Shown here in pieces: positions 1-7,641 of a stretch of DNA of 64,000 nt; position 1 is the stretch's first letter; the number at the start of each line of letters is the position of its first letter. This DNA comes from a bacterium D16-50 (GTDB lineage Bacteria; Bacillota; Clostridia; Lachnospirales; Lachnospiraceae), in NCBI GenBank assembly GCA_003612485.1, contig RAZA01000011.1, forward strand, positions 1-64,000, in the 5' to 3' direction. The notes under the pieces were generated by a model, which was not told the DNA's origin, did not search any database, and was given only the letters and a program-made list of their open reading frames with translations. The translations under genes were made by a program, and so were the position numbers.

Positions 1-188
1 CCACGGCAGGGTAGCCAAGCCCGGCAGGGATAAGCGCTGAAGGCATCTAAGCGCGAAGCCCTCCCCGAGAATAGGTGTCCAAGTGGCGACACGTGAGCCC
101 CCCCGGAGAGGACGGGGTAGATAGGTGCGGGGTGCAGGCGCGGCGACGCGCACAGCTGACGCACACTAATAGGGCGAGAGCTTAACCA
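1..188 (+). rRNA. 23S ribosomal RNA, 3' end (partial)
   Basis: The sequence matches the conserved end of bacterial 23S rRNA: the helix containing GCTGAAGGCATCTAAGC near position 36 and the closing block with ACTAATAGG and GAGAGCTTAACC at about 166-187. The gene enters from the left edge, so only the last ~188 bases are present. The mature 3' end is placed by similarity to the usual ...CTTAACC end and may be off by a few bases. Six tRNA genes follow on the same strand. Confidence 0.95.
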
Positions 189-196
189 GATGAGGA

Positions 197-215
197 GGCG
201 CGCATGCCGCGCGCC
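197..215 (+). other. GC-rich hairpin just after 23S rRNA
   Basis: GGCGCGC at 197-203 pairs with GCGCGCC at 209-215 across a five-base loop. There is no T-run behind it, so it is not an obvious terminator. It lies in the 96-base gap between 23S rRNA and tRNA-Asp, where a 5S gene would often be found, and could be an rRNA processing signal. Confidence 0.5.
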
Positions 216-284
216 CGTGTCCGGGCTGCTGTCTTGGCTGTACGGTGTTCGGTTTTGAGGGTGCAAACCATCAAAATATTTTTT

Positions 285-358
285 GGCCCAGTGGCTCAGT
301 TGGTTAGAGCGCCGCCCTGTCACGGCGGAGGTCGTCGGTTCGAGTCCGATCTGGGTCG
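285..358 (+). tRNA. tRNA-Asp (GTC)
   Basis: Full cloverleaf: acceptor GGCCCAG (285-291) pairs with CTGGGTC (351-357), discriminator G358. The anticodon stem CCGCC/GGCGG (312-316/324-328) encloses anticodon GTC at 319-321, and the T-loop TTCGAGT is present. The 3' CCA is not encoded. First of six tRNAs after 23S rRNA. Confidence 0.97.
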
Positions 359-388
359 TTTACTTTCTAAAGTAAAAATGGAATATAG

Positions 389-461
389 GGGGTCTTAGCT
401 CAGCTGGGAGAGCATCTGCCTTACAAGCAGAGGGTCATAGGTTCGAGCCCTATAGGCCCCA
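389..461 (+). tRNA. tRNA-Val (TAC)
   Basis: Acceptor GGGGTCT (389-395) pairs with AGGCCCC (454-460) through one T-G wobble, discriminator A461. The anticodon loop CTTACAA gives TAC. D-loop and T-loop (TTCGAGC) are canonical. CCA is not encoded. Confidence 0.97.
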
Positions 462-487
462 TTTGATGTAAGGATAATGTATATCGT

Positions 488-560
488 GCCGATGTGGCTC
501 AATTGGCAGAGCAGCTGATTTGTAATCAGCAGGTTATCGGTTCGAGTCCGATCATCGGCT
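488..560 (+). tRNA. tRNA-Thr (TGT)
   Basis: Acceptor GCCGATG (488-494) pairs with CATCGGC (553-559), discriminator T560. The anticodon loop TTTGTAA gives TGT (Thr), flanked by the stem CTGAT/ATCAG. The T-loop TTCGAGT is present. CCA is not encoded. Confidence 0.96.
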
Positions 561-563
561 TAT

Positions 564-645
564 GGATGGGTTCCCGAGTGGCCAAAGGGGACAGACTGTA
601 AATCTGCTGCAAATTGCTTCGGTGGTTCGAATCCACCCCCATCCA
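564..645 (+). tRNA. tRNA-Tyr (GTA)
   Basis: Acceptor GGATGGG (564-570) pairs with CCCATCC (638-644), discriminator A645. The 82-base length with a long variable arm is the class II form expected for bacterial tRNA-Tyr. The anticodon loop CTGTAAA gives GTA. CCA is not encoded. Confidence 0.97.
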
Positions 646-702
646 CTTCTTCCGACAGTAGTATTTGAGAGAGGAAGAGCATATAATATATTAATTGAAT
701 AT

Positions 703-776
703 CGCGGGGTGGAGCAGTCTGGAAGCTCGTCGGGCTCATAACCCGAAGGTCACAGGTTCAAATCCTGTCCCCGCTA
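703..776 (+). tRNA. Initiator tRNA-fMet (CAT)
   Basis: Anticodon loop CTCATAA gives CAT. Two initiator hallmarks are visible: three consecutive G-C pairs (GGG/CCC) at the base of the anticodon stem, and an unpaired first acceptor position (C703 opposite T775), whereas elongator tRNAs pair there. The remaining acceptor GCGGGG pairs with CCCCGC. CCA is not encoded. Confidence 0.95.
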
Positions 777-798
777 CTCAAGGTGTATTAGCCTTAAT

Positions 799-871
<73 letters not shown>

Positions 872-884
872 TTTTTTATTTTTT
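872..884 (+). terminator. T-rich tract ending the rRNA/tRNA unit
   Basis: Six T, one A, then six more T follow the last base of tRNA-Phe. There is no dedicated hairpin other than the tRNA itself, so termination here is inferred from the T-run and from the new promoter 150 bases downstream. Confidence 0.4.
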
Positions 885-1031
885 AGAGTGGAGTTGGAGA
901 AATTTTGTAGTTGTATTTATATATGCTCTTATGTTTTTGGAAGAAAATCTGAAGAAAATGACAAGAAAATGAAAAGAAAGCATCGGAAGGTATTTTTTAG
1001 CCTTTTGGTGCTGTTTTTTTGTAAAAATACA

Positions 1032-1040
1032 TGATATAAT
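1032..1040 (+). promoter_or_regulatory. Extended -10 promoter for the HD-domain gene
   Basis: TATAAT at 1035-1040 is preceded by TG at 1032-1033, the extended -10 form. No good -35 box is seen at the 17-base position, which extended -10 promoters tolerate. The expected start would give a leader of about 95 bases. The rest of the 872-1140 gap is A-rich with repeated AGAAAATG-like words (about 940-980) and no gene. Confidence 0.6.
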
Positions 1041-1140
1041 GAATTGTAATGCTGTCTATGCTGTTCGGCATGTCAGGAGGACTGGGAAGAGACATAGCTG
1101 GGCAGGCTGTGATGATTTTTTTGGGGAGTCAGTATAGAAG

Positions 1141-1746
1141 ATGGGAGAGAGATTTGTAAGATATCGCACGGAGAGACAAGCCAGAAAATGGCAGAGGAGG
1201 CTGGAGCGCTATCGAGTGATCCAGAAGCAGATCAGGGAGGAAGCGCCGGACATTCTCAGATCAAAGAATTTTAATCATATGAAGAGACATATTCAGCATG
1301 GGAACGTAAGCGTGAATGCCCATGTGATGAATGTGGCCAGATACAGCATCGCTATCAGCGAAAGGCTGCATATTGCGTGCAGCAAAAGAGACCTGATCAG
1401 GGGTGCGCTGTTACATGACTATTTTCTTTATGACTGGCATATACCGGACAAGGAGAATCCGCATAGACTGCACGGATTCTATCATCCGGGCGTGGCGCTG
1501 AGGAATGCTTCCAAGGAGTACGAGCTCACGGAGCGGGAGAAGAATATCATCAGGAGACATATGTGGCCCCTGACGGTGGTTCCGCCTAGATGCAGGGAGG
1601 CATGGATCGTGACCACAGCAGACAAATGGTGTTCTTTTATGGAAACCTTGCATATGCTTAGGGGGCATGGCATTGTCCTTCAAAGACATGACGACGAGGA
1701 ATATATCGGAGACGGACGGAATTGGAGCACTTATTCAAACAGCTGA
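1141..1746 (+). CDS. HD-domain phosphohydrolase family protein
   Basis: 201 residues. The HD superfamily binds metal through spaced His/Asp residues and usually cleaves phosphoester bonds. Here the pattern is H61, the H92-D93 doublet in LLHDYFLYDW, further histidines in RLHGFYHPG and the late Asp in TTADKWC. The first 50 residues are strongly basic, suggesting nucleic acid or membrane contact. GGGGAG at 1123-1128 lies 12 bases before the ATG, a loose but usable ribosome binding site. The end overlaps the next gene by 25 bases in another frame, so the two are probably translationally coupled. Substrate unknown; the family call is firm, the role is not. Confidence 0.8.
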   Translation: MGERFVRYRTERQARKWQRRLERYRVIQKQIREEAPDILRSKNFNHMKRHIQHGNVSVNAHVMNVARYSIAISERLHIACSKRDLIRGALLHDYFLYDWHIPDKENPHRLHGFYHPGVALRNASKEYELTEREKNIIRRHMWPLTVVPPRCREAWIVTTADKWCSFMETLHMLRGHGIVLQRHDDEEYIGDGRNWSTYSNS

Positions 1747-3359
1747 GGAAATATGCAGATGGGGACATGTACCCTTATCATATGCCCGGCCACAAGCGGC
1801 AGGCATGGGGGGCGCTTCCCCAACAATTATATGAGTTAGACATCACGGAGATAGAGGGATTCGACAATCTTCATCAGGCGGAGGGGATATTGCAGGAACT
1901 CCAAAAGAAGGCTGCCCGGATCTATGGTGCGGACGAAAGCTTCTATCTTGTTAACGGAAGTACTTGCGGAATTCTGTGTGCGGTGAGCAGCGCGCTTCCT
2001 TCGGGGGGACATATTCTGATGAATCGCAACTGTCATAGATCGGCATATCATGGGGCATATTTGAGAAATCTCACCATATCTTATCTTTGGCCTGCCTATA
2101 TGAAGGAATATGATATTTATGATGCCGTCACGGCGGAACAGATTCGGGAGGCTCTTGAGCAGGAGCCGGACATAGGAGCCGTGCTCATCGTGTCACCTAC
2201 CTATGAGGGCAGGGTGGCAGACGTGAAGGCGATAGCCGAGACGGTACATGCCAAGGGGATTCCCTTGATCGTGGATGAGGCGCATGGAGCCCATCTGGGA
2301 TTGGCAGAGGGTTTTTGGCCGAACAGCTGTCAGGCCGGTGCGGATCTGGTGATTCATAGCGTGCATAAGACGCTCCCTTCTCTGACACAGACGGCGCTTC
2401 TCCATGTAAAAGGGGAAAGGATCAATAGGGCGCTGGTGAAACGCTTCCTGCATATTTACCAGTCCAGCAGCCCATCCTATCTGTTGATGGCCAGCATTGA
2501 CAACGCTCTGGAGTTTGTGGAGCTTGACGGTAGTAAAGCATTTGAAAGCTTTGCCGCAAGTTACGGAAGAATGATGAGGCATCTTGGCGGGTGCAGACAT
2601 TTACACTTTCTGCAGGCTACTCAGCCGGGAGGAGGATCGGAGCAGCACAACCGACAGCAAAAAAAGATGTCGGATCAAGAAGCATCAAAACAGAGAGAGC
2701 TTGCGGATCAGAATCCAAAGCAGGAGCAAAAAAAACTGCCAAGGGGCAGAGGGCCGGATAGACAAGACATAGGGAAGCTCTTGATATCCGTGAAAGGAAC
2801 CGGTCTTACGGGACATCAGCTTTATGAAACTTTGTTGGAAAAGTACCATCTTCAGACGGAGATGGCAGCTGAATCCTATGTGCTTGCCATGTTCACGTTA
2901 AATGACGGCGAAGAGGCCTATGAGCGCATGACACATGCGCTGCTGGAGATTGACGGGAGCCTGCCGGATTCTTTGGAAGTGGGAGGCTCGGATGAAGGGA
3001 CAGAGGCGCAGTCTGAAAATTCCGGCATAGATGGGTCTGCAAAACCATGGGGAGAGGCGGCGATTCCGCTTGCTCAGGCCTGGGATATGGCGGGGGAAGA
3101 GGTTTTGCTGGAGAATGGCATAGGGCGGTGTGCAGGTGAGTTCGTCAATCTATATCCTCCCGGAACACCTCTTCTGGTTCCCGGCGAAATAATAACCAAA
3201 GAGCTGTGGGGGAAGATACGCCGGGCGCGGGAGCAGGGGCTGACAGTGCAGGGAATTCACATATATAAGAACAAGAGTTCCGACGCAAAAATGGGCTCTG
3301 AGGATGAGGCTTACGAAAGCAGTGTCTGCGGAGAAGAGATCTATGTGAAGGTGATATAG
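1722..3359 (+). CDS. Orn/Lys/Arg decarboxylase-type PLP enzyme (YaaO/SpeA-like)
   Basis: 545 residues, starting at a TTG behind GGAGACGGA. It belongs to the fold-type I PLP decarboxylases that make polyamines or cadaverine from basic amino acids. Markers in order are YHMPGHKR near residue 19, NGSTCGI, DEAHGAHLG and the PLP-binding lysine K216 in SVHKTLPS. The C-terminal part carries the GLTGHQLYETLL block. It is longer than the usual ~480 residues because of two hydrophilic insertions, about 2620-2770 and 2970-3070. The order decarboxylase - nucleotide kinase - YaaR - HolB resembles the B. subtilis yaaO-tmk-yaaQ-yaaR-holB region, which supports a YaaO-type protein. Substrate specificity cannot be read from the sequence. 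Confidence 0.9.
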   Translation: MEHLFKQLRKYADGDMYPYHMPGHKRQAWGALPQQLYELDITEIEGFDNLHQAEGILQELQKKAARIYGADESFYLVNGSTCGILCAVSSALPSGGHILMNRNCHRSAYHGAYLRNLTISYLWPAYMKEYDIYDAVTAEQIREALEQEPDIGAVLIVSPTYEGRVADVKAIAETVHAKGIPLIVDEAHGAHLGLAEGFWPNSCQAGADLVIHSVHKTLPSLTQTALLHVKGERINRALVKRFLHIYQSSSPSYLLMASIDNALEFVELDGSKAFESFAASYGRMMRHLGGCRHLHFLQATQPGGGSEQHNRQQKKMSDQEASKQRELADQNPKQEQKKLPRGRGPDRQDIGKLLISVKGTGLTGHQLYETLLEKYHLQTEMAAESYVLAMFTLNDGEEAYERMTHALLEIDGSLPDSLEVGGSDEGTEAQSENSGIDGSAKPWGEAAIPLAQAWDMAGEEVLLENGIGRCAGEFVNLYPPGTPLLVPGEIITKELWGKIRRAREQGLTVQGIHIYKNKSSDAKMGSEDEAYESSVCGEEIYVKVI

Positions 3360-3404
3360 GGCATTTAACACGGCCCTGAAAATATAAGAGTAGGAGAGAG
3401 TATT

Positions 3405-4820
3405 ATGAGAAAGACAAAGATTATTTGTACCATTGGACCTGCAAGCGACAGTGTGGAATGTCTGCAGCAGCTGATGCTGGCGGGCATGAACGTGGCAAGA
3501 TTCAATTTTTCCCATGGAACCCATGAGGAGCAGAAGATAAAATATGAGAAGGTGCTGGAGGCCAGAGAAAAGGTAGGTCTGCCGGTAGCCACGCTTTTGG
3601 ATACCAAGGGGCCGGAGATCCGGCTGAGGGATTTTGAGGGAGGCAAAGCGGAGCTTGTGGCAGGGCAGCAATTCGTTCTGACCACAGAGGAGCTTCTCGG
3701 AACGTGCCAGAAGGCCACGATCACATATAAGAACCTGAAAAACGATGTGGACAGAGGAACCACCATCCTGATCGACGACGGTCTCATAGAGATGACCGTG
3801 GAGGAAATCAGAGGAGAGGAGATCGTGTGTACGGTGGTGAACGGGGGCTTTGTGTCTAACCACAAGGGAGTGAACGTTCCGGGAGCCGTTCTGTCCATGC
3901 CCTATATCAGTGATACGGACAGAGAGGATATTCTGTTCGGCATTGAAATGGGATACGATTTCCTTGCGGCATCCTTTGCCAGATGCAAGGAGGACATTCT
4001 GGAGGTCCGCAGGATTCTGGAGGAGCATGGCAGCAGGATGAAGATCATTGCTAAGATCGAGAACATGCAGGGCATTCAGAATCTGGAGGAGATATTGGAC
4101 GCCTCCGACGGTATCATGGTGGCCAGAGGAGACATGGGGGTGGAGATTCCCATGGAAGAGGTGCCTATTCTGCAGAAGAGGATGATCAAGCTTGCCAACG
4201 ACAAGGGCAAACATGTGATAACGGCCACCCAGATGCTGGAATCCATGATCAAGAATCCCAGACCTACCAGAGCGGAGGCCACAGACATCGCCAACGCCAT
4301 TTATGACGGAACCACTGCCATCATGCTTTCCGGAGAGAGCGCGGCAGGGAAATATCCCGTGGAGGCAGTGCGGACTATGGCGAGAATTGCGGAGAGCGCC
4401 GAAAAAGATATCGACTACTATGAGAGAATGTGTCATGGAGGGAAGGCCGGGGAGGCAGATATCACCACCGCCATCGCCTACGCTACCTGCTCTGCTGCCA
4501 TGGACGTTGGCGCGGCGGCCATCATCACGGTTACGCTGTCGGGATTTACAGCAGAGGCCATATCCAGATTCAAGCCCGCATGTCCTATCATCGGCTGCGC
4601 GGCCAATGAGAGGGTGTGCAGGCAGCTGAATCTCCTATGGGGCGTGAACCCTTTGCAGGTGAGCAAAGAAGAGACCACGGATGCGCTTTTTGATGCGGCC
4701 GTGTCGGAGGCAAAGAAGGCCGGCTATGTGAAGGCCGGCGATGTGGCGGTGATCACAGCCGGAATACCTTTGGGGAAAGCCGGAACCACCAATATGATCC
4801 ATGTAGTTGAGGTGGAATGA
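3405..4820 (+). CDS. pyk: Pyruvate kinase
   Basis: 471 residues, ATG behind GTAGGAGAG. Converts phosphoenolpyruvate and ADP to pyruvate and ATP in glycolysis. The N-terminus RKTKIICTIGPAS, LLDTKGPEIR, IAKIENMQG (about 213-221), the ARGDMGVE loop and TATQMLESM (about 271-279) are the standard substrate- and metal-binding blocks. The length is that of the core enzyme and lacks the extra C-terminal PEP-utiliser domain of Bacillus-type enzymes. It sits between the decarboxylase and the guanylate kinase-like gene on the same strand, with 45 bases before it and overlapping translation signals after it. Confidence 0.97.
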   Translation: MRKTKIICTIGPASDSVECLQQLMLAGMNVARFNFSHGTHEEQKIKYEKVLEAREKVGLPVATLLDTKGPEIRLRDFEGGKAELVAGQQFVLTTEELLGTCQKATITYKNLKNDVDRGTTILIDDGLIEMTVEEIRGEEIVCTVVNGGFVSNHKGVNVPGAVLSMPYISDTDREDILFGIEMGYDFLAASFARCKEDILEVRRILEEHGSRMKIIAKIENMQGIQNLEEILDASDGIMVARGDMGVEIPMEEVPILQKRMIKLANDKGKHVITATQMLESMIKNPRPTRAEATDIANAIYDGTTAIMLSGESAAGKYPVEAVRTMARIAESAEKDIDYYERMCHGGKAGEADITTAIAYATCSAAMDVGAAAIITVTLSGFTAEAISRFKPACPIIGCAANERVCRQLNLLWGVNPLQVSKEETTDALFDAAVSEAKKAGYVKAGDVAVITAGIPLGKAGTTNMIHVVEVE

Positions 4821-4824
4821 GGCC

Positions 4825-5424
4825 ATGGGCAGGATTATATGCCTTATGGGGAGGAGCGCCACAGGCAAGGACACCATCTTCAAGAGACTGGCGCAGGATC
4901 CGCAGCTGGGGCTGTGCAGGATCGTTCCATATACCACCAGACCTATCCGGGAGGGCGAGAAGGATGGGGTGGATTATTTTTTCACCCATGAAGATGTTTT
5001 TCAGGCCCTCCGGTCATCGGGGAGGATCATAGAGGAAAGAGCGTACCATACCATACATGGCCTATGGCGCTATTTTACCGTGAATGATGGTCAGCTGCAG
5101 GATGAAGAGAAGGATTATATTACGATAGGCACGCTGGAGGCCTATCGGAAGCTGCAGGATCATTTCGGCAGTGACAAGCTGATTCCGGTGATGATAGAGC
5201 TGGAGGACGGGGTTCGCCTCCAGCGGGCGCTGGATAGAGAGCGGGCGCAGGAAGTCCCTAAGTATGAGGAGATGTGCCGGCGGTTTCTGGCGGACTGTCA
5301 GGACTTTTCTCAGGAGAAGGTAAGGGAGGCAGGCATTGCCAGAACATTTTGCAATGATGATCTGGAGAAGTGTCTGATGGAGATCAGAGAATATCTTACG
5401 GAAAAAGGACATTTTCACAAATAG
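4825..5424 (+). CDS. gmk: Guanylate kinase-like protein
   Basis: 199 residues. Guanylate kinase phosphorylates GMP to GDP. The P-loop GRSATGKDT sits at residues 8-16 and the GMP-binding block TTRPIREGEKDGVDYFF at about 41-57, both recognisable. Divergent points: the P-loop begins GRSA rather than the usual GPSG, and the segment after IIEERAY reads HTIHGLWRYFT instead of the usual V-x-G-N-x-Y-G-T. It may therefore be a paralogue, with a canonical Gmk elsewhere. The ATG at 4825 was preferred over a TTG at 4807 because AGGTGG (4810-4815) is well spaced from it. It occupies the place of tmk in the related Bacillus gene order. Confidence 0.75.
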   Translation: MGRIICLMGRSATGKDTIFKRLAQDPQLGLCRIVPYTTRPIREGEKDGVDYFFTHEDVFQALRSSGRIIEERAYHTIHGLWRYFTVNDGQLQDEEKDYITIGTLEAYRKLQDHFGSDKLIPVMIELEDGVRLQRALDRERAQEVPKYEEMCRRFLADCQDFSQEKVREAGIARTFCNDDLEKCLMEIREYLTEKGHFHK

Positions 5425-5440
5425 GGTGTTCTGTAAAATA

Positions 5441-5510
5441 GGATTGATGGGACATAAGGCCGGATTAATCGAATATGGAACCGGATTGATCAGGCATAAA
5501 CCGGATTGAC
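5441..5510 (+). repeat. Four 20-21 bp direct repeats (iteron-like)
   Basis: The word GGATTgAT/GGATTaAT/GGATTgAT/GGATTgAC begins at 5441, 5462, 5483 and 5503. Copies 2-4 are preceded by CC, and the copies are separated by ATA-containing spacers. The spacing is 21, 21 and 20 bases, two helical turns. It fills the gap between the kinase gene and yaaR. Could be a tandem protein-binding site; no function is known. Confidence 0.6.
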
Positions 5511-5536
5511 AAAAAGGAATAGGAGGAGGCAGGCAT

Positions 5537-5977
5537 ATGGAAATCAAGGTGGGACAAGTGAAGCAGAGCACCCCGGTGGAGCAGACCCAGAGCACCCAGC
5601 CCACCGACGGGAGCTTCAAGTTCATGCTTGCCAGCCATATCGAGGAATCAGAGCTGCAGACCAGACTGCAGGGACTCATGGAAGAGATCACCATGCAGGG
5701 AGACAGACTGGCCAAGCGCCGGGACGTGAAGGACATGAAGCATTATAGGAGTCTTGTGAAGGCCTTCATGAACGAGGTGGTGACTCATTCCCATGCCTTT
5801 TCCAGAGAAAATTTTCTGGATCGCAGGGGGCGGCATAGGGTGTACGGCATCATCCGGCTGGTGGACGAGAATCTGGATCAGCTGGCGCAGGAGCTTATGA
5901 AGGATGAGCAGGATCATCTGGAGATCCTGAATAAGATCGGGGAGATCCGGGGGCTGCTGCTGGACATTTTCACATAA
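5537..5977 (+). CDS. yaaR: YaaR family protein (DUF327)
   Basis: 146 residues, ATG preceded by AGGAGGAGGC, a very strong ribosome binding site. The body ([15 protein letters not shown]..., [37 protein letters not shown]) has the features of the YaaR family, a small helical cytoplasmic protein found next to holB in many Firmicutes. The first ~30 residues are polar and rich in Q/T/P, probably disordered. The biochemical role is not established. The immediate neighbour is holB, 62 bases downstream. The unusual tandem repeats just upstream make separate regulation possible. Confidence 0.88.
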   Translation: MEIKVGQVKQSTPVEQTQSTQPTDGSFKFMLASHIEESELQTRLQGLMEEITMQGDRLAKRRDVKDMKHYRSLVKAFMNEVVTHSHAFSRENFLDRRGRHRVYGIIRLVDENLDQLAQELMKDEQDHLEILNKIGEIRGLLLDIFT

Positions 5978-6039
5978 TATTGCACGGCGCCTGACAGAAG
6001 GCTGCAGGGCAGGGAGACCACAAGAGGAGGAATGGCATT

Positions 6040-7032
6040 ATGGCGGGATTTCAGGATATTTATGGGCAGGAACAGATCAGGGAGCATCTGCAGAATGCGC
6101 TTTCTACCGGGAAGGTGTCTCATGCGTATATCCTAAACGGGGAGAAGTCTTCAGGGAAGGAATTTATTGCAAAAGTGTTCGCCATGGCTCTGCAGTGTGA
6201 GGAGGATGGGAAGGAGCCTTGTCAGAAATGTCATTCCTGCAGGCAGGCCCTTTCAGGCAACCACCCGGACATCATACGGGTCATTCATGAGAAGCCCAAC
6301 ACCATCAGCGTGGACGACATCCGCACGCAGGTGAACGGGGATGTGGCCATCAAGCCCTACAGCGGAAAGTACAAGGTGTACATTCTGAGCGAGGCAGAAA
6401 AGATGACGGCGCAGGCTCAGAACGCGCTGCTCAAGACTCTTGAGGAGCCGCCGGAATACGCGGTGATCATGCTGCTGACCTCCAATGTGAACGCCCTGCT
6501 GCCCACCATCGTCAGCCGCTGTGTGACGCTGGACATGAAGCCGGTGCCGGACGAGGTCGTGCGGCGGTTCCTCTGCGGACAGATGCAGGTGCCGGATTAT
6601 AAGGCGGAGGTCTGCGTGGCTTTTGCCAGAGGCAATATCGGCAAGGCGAAGGCGCTGGCCTCCAGCGAGGATTTTGAGAAGGTGAAGGCGGAGGCCCTTT
6701 CTCTGCTGAAATACATACAGGAGATGGATCTGAACGAGATCATAGCCGCCGTGAAGAAGATCACGGAATACAAGCTGGAAGTAAGCGATTATTTGGATAT
6801 CTGCGTGATCTGGTATCGGGACGCGCTGCTGTTCAAAGCCACCAGCGACGTAAACCATCTGATCTTCAGGGAAGAGCTGCAGGCGCTTCGGAGGACGGCC
6901 CAGAGGAGCAGCTATGAGGGTATCGAGAACATTATTAAGGCGCTGGACACTGCAAAGAGGAGGCTGGATGCCAATGTGAATTTTGAGCTGGTGATGCAGA
7001 TGCTTTTGATGACCATTCAGGAGAATAGTTGA
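6040..7032 (+). CDS. holB: DNA polymerase III subunit delta' (HolB)
   Basis: 330 residues, ATG behind AGAGGAGG. Delta' is part of the clamp loader that places the sliding clamp on DNA. Visible features: GQEQIREHLQNAL start; a degenerate Walker A in NGEKSSGKE (about residues 34-42); a zinc-binding Cys cluster in the segment EPCQKCHSC plus the preceding C; ISVDDIR; NALLKTLEEPP; and SRC near residue 163, matching the SRC motif of the family. The degenerate P-loop is normal for delta', which does not hydrolyse ATP. The yaaR-holB pair is conserved, but the yaaT/ricT gene usually next in Firmicutes is absent here. Confidence 0.95.
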   Translation: MAGFQDIYGQEQIREHLQNALSTGKVSHAYILNGEKSSGKEFIAKVFAMALQCEEDGKEPCQKCHSCRQALSGNHPDIIRVIHEKPNTISVDDIRTQVNGDVAIKPYSGKYKVYILSEAEKMTAQAQNALLKTLEEPPEYAVIMLLTSNVNALLPTIVSRCVTLDMKPVPDEVVRRFLCGQMQVPDYKAEVCVAFARGNIGKAKALASSEDFEKVKAEALSLLKYIQEMDLNEIIAAVKKITEYKLEVSDYLDICVIWYRDALLFKATSDVNHLIFREELQALRRTAQRSSYEGIENIIKALDTAKRRLDANVNFELVMQMLLMTIQENS

Positions 7033-7054
7033 AATTTTTAACACGATCTGTCCC

Positions 7055-7083
7055 TTGACATTTTTGGTGTGGTCGTTTAACCT
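7055..7083 (+). promoter_or_regulatory. Promoter for the Cys-rich secreted protein
   Basis: A perfect TTGACA at 7055-7060 is followed, 17 bases on, by a weak -10, TAACCT (7078-7083). The location after holB and 75 bases before the ATG fits a separate promoter. The weak -10 suggests activator dependence or a misassigned -10. Confidence 0.45.
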
Positions 7084-7158
7084 AAAAGAGGATATCCGCT
7101 AGAGTTTTCTTGTACAAGGGCATTATTGTTGAACAAAAGCATCAAAGGAGGAATCAAA

Positions 7159-7494
7159 ATGAAGTTTTTCAAGAAGAAGGGCGTAGCATTGCTTGTGGCA
7201 GGCGGAGTGGTATTGGCTAGCTCGTTGGGAGCATATGCCTGTGATAGAACCATGGGCTGTGAGGCAACCGCAAAGACGGTGGAATGCACTCTTGCTATGT
7301 GGCCTGAGGCAGGTGGTACCCACACGGTAATGGAAGAGGGAAAGGTCAAGATCTGTACTATAACATATGGAAAAGCAATGCATAAGGTAAATTGTACAGG
7401 ATGTGGATATTCCTATCCTGATGAAACGAGAACGTGCAAAACGCTTCATAGCTATGAGGGATGTATTGATACGTTTGGTCAATGCAAGTATTAA
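7159..7494 (+). CDS. Small Cys-rich secreted protein, unrecognised
   Basis: 111 residues. The start is fixed by AAAGGAGGA at 7144-7152; the ATG at 7126 lacks such a site. Residues 1-27 form a signal peptide: KKFFKKK-type basic start, a hydrophobic core and AYA before the first Cys. The position before that Cys (A-Y-A-C) is not a lipobox, so export and release by signal peptidase I is more likely than lipidation. The mature part, about 84 residues, has nine cysteines, including a CxxC (CTGC), so disulfides or metal binding are likely; the odd number leaves one Cys free or intermolecular. It has its own promoter. I do not recognise the family. Confidence 0.75.
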   Translation: MKFFKKKGVALLVAGGVVLASSLGAYACDRTMGCEATAKTVECTLAMWPEAGGTHTVMEEGKVKICTITYGKAMHKVNCTGCGYSYPDETRTCKTLHSYEGCIDTFGQCKY

Positions 7495-7641
7495 GTCATA
7501 AAGAGTCGGTTCTGAGGAGATTTGTAAGCAGGGTTCAGCCCATCGGTTTTTGCAGAACTGGTGGCTGGACCTTGTTTTATGTCAGGGCACACTTTGTCGG
7601 GATTGAGAGAAGAGAGAACTTTGGGTGAAAGAGGAACGATC

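Noticed and set aside
189-284. 5S rRNA gene between 23S and tRNA-Asp
   Set aside because: The gap is 96 bases, shorter than 5S rRNA (about 115-120), and contains none of its conserved helices.
1722-1746. Frameshift joining the HD-domain gene to the decarboxylase
   Set aside because: The HD gene has its own complete domain and stop, the decarboxylase its own start with a ribosome binding site; a 25-base overlap explains the arrangement.
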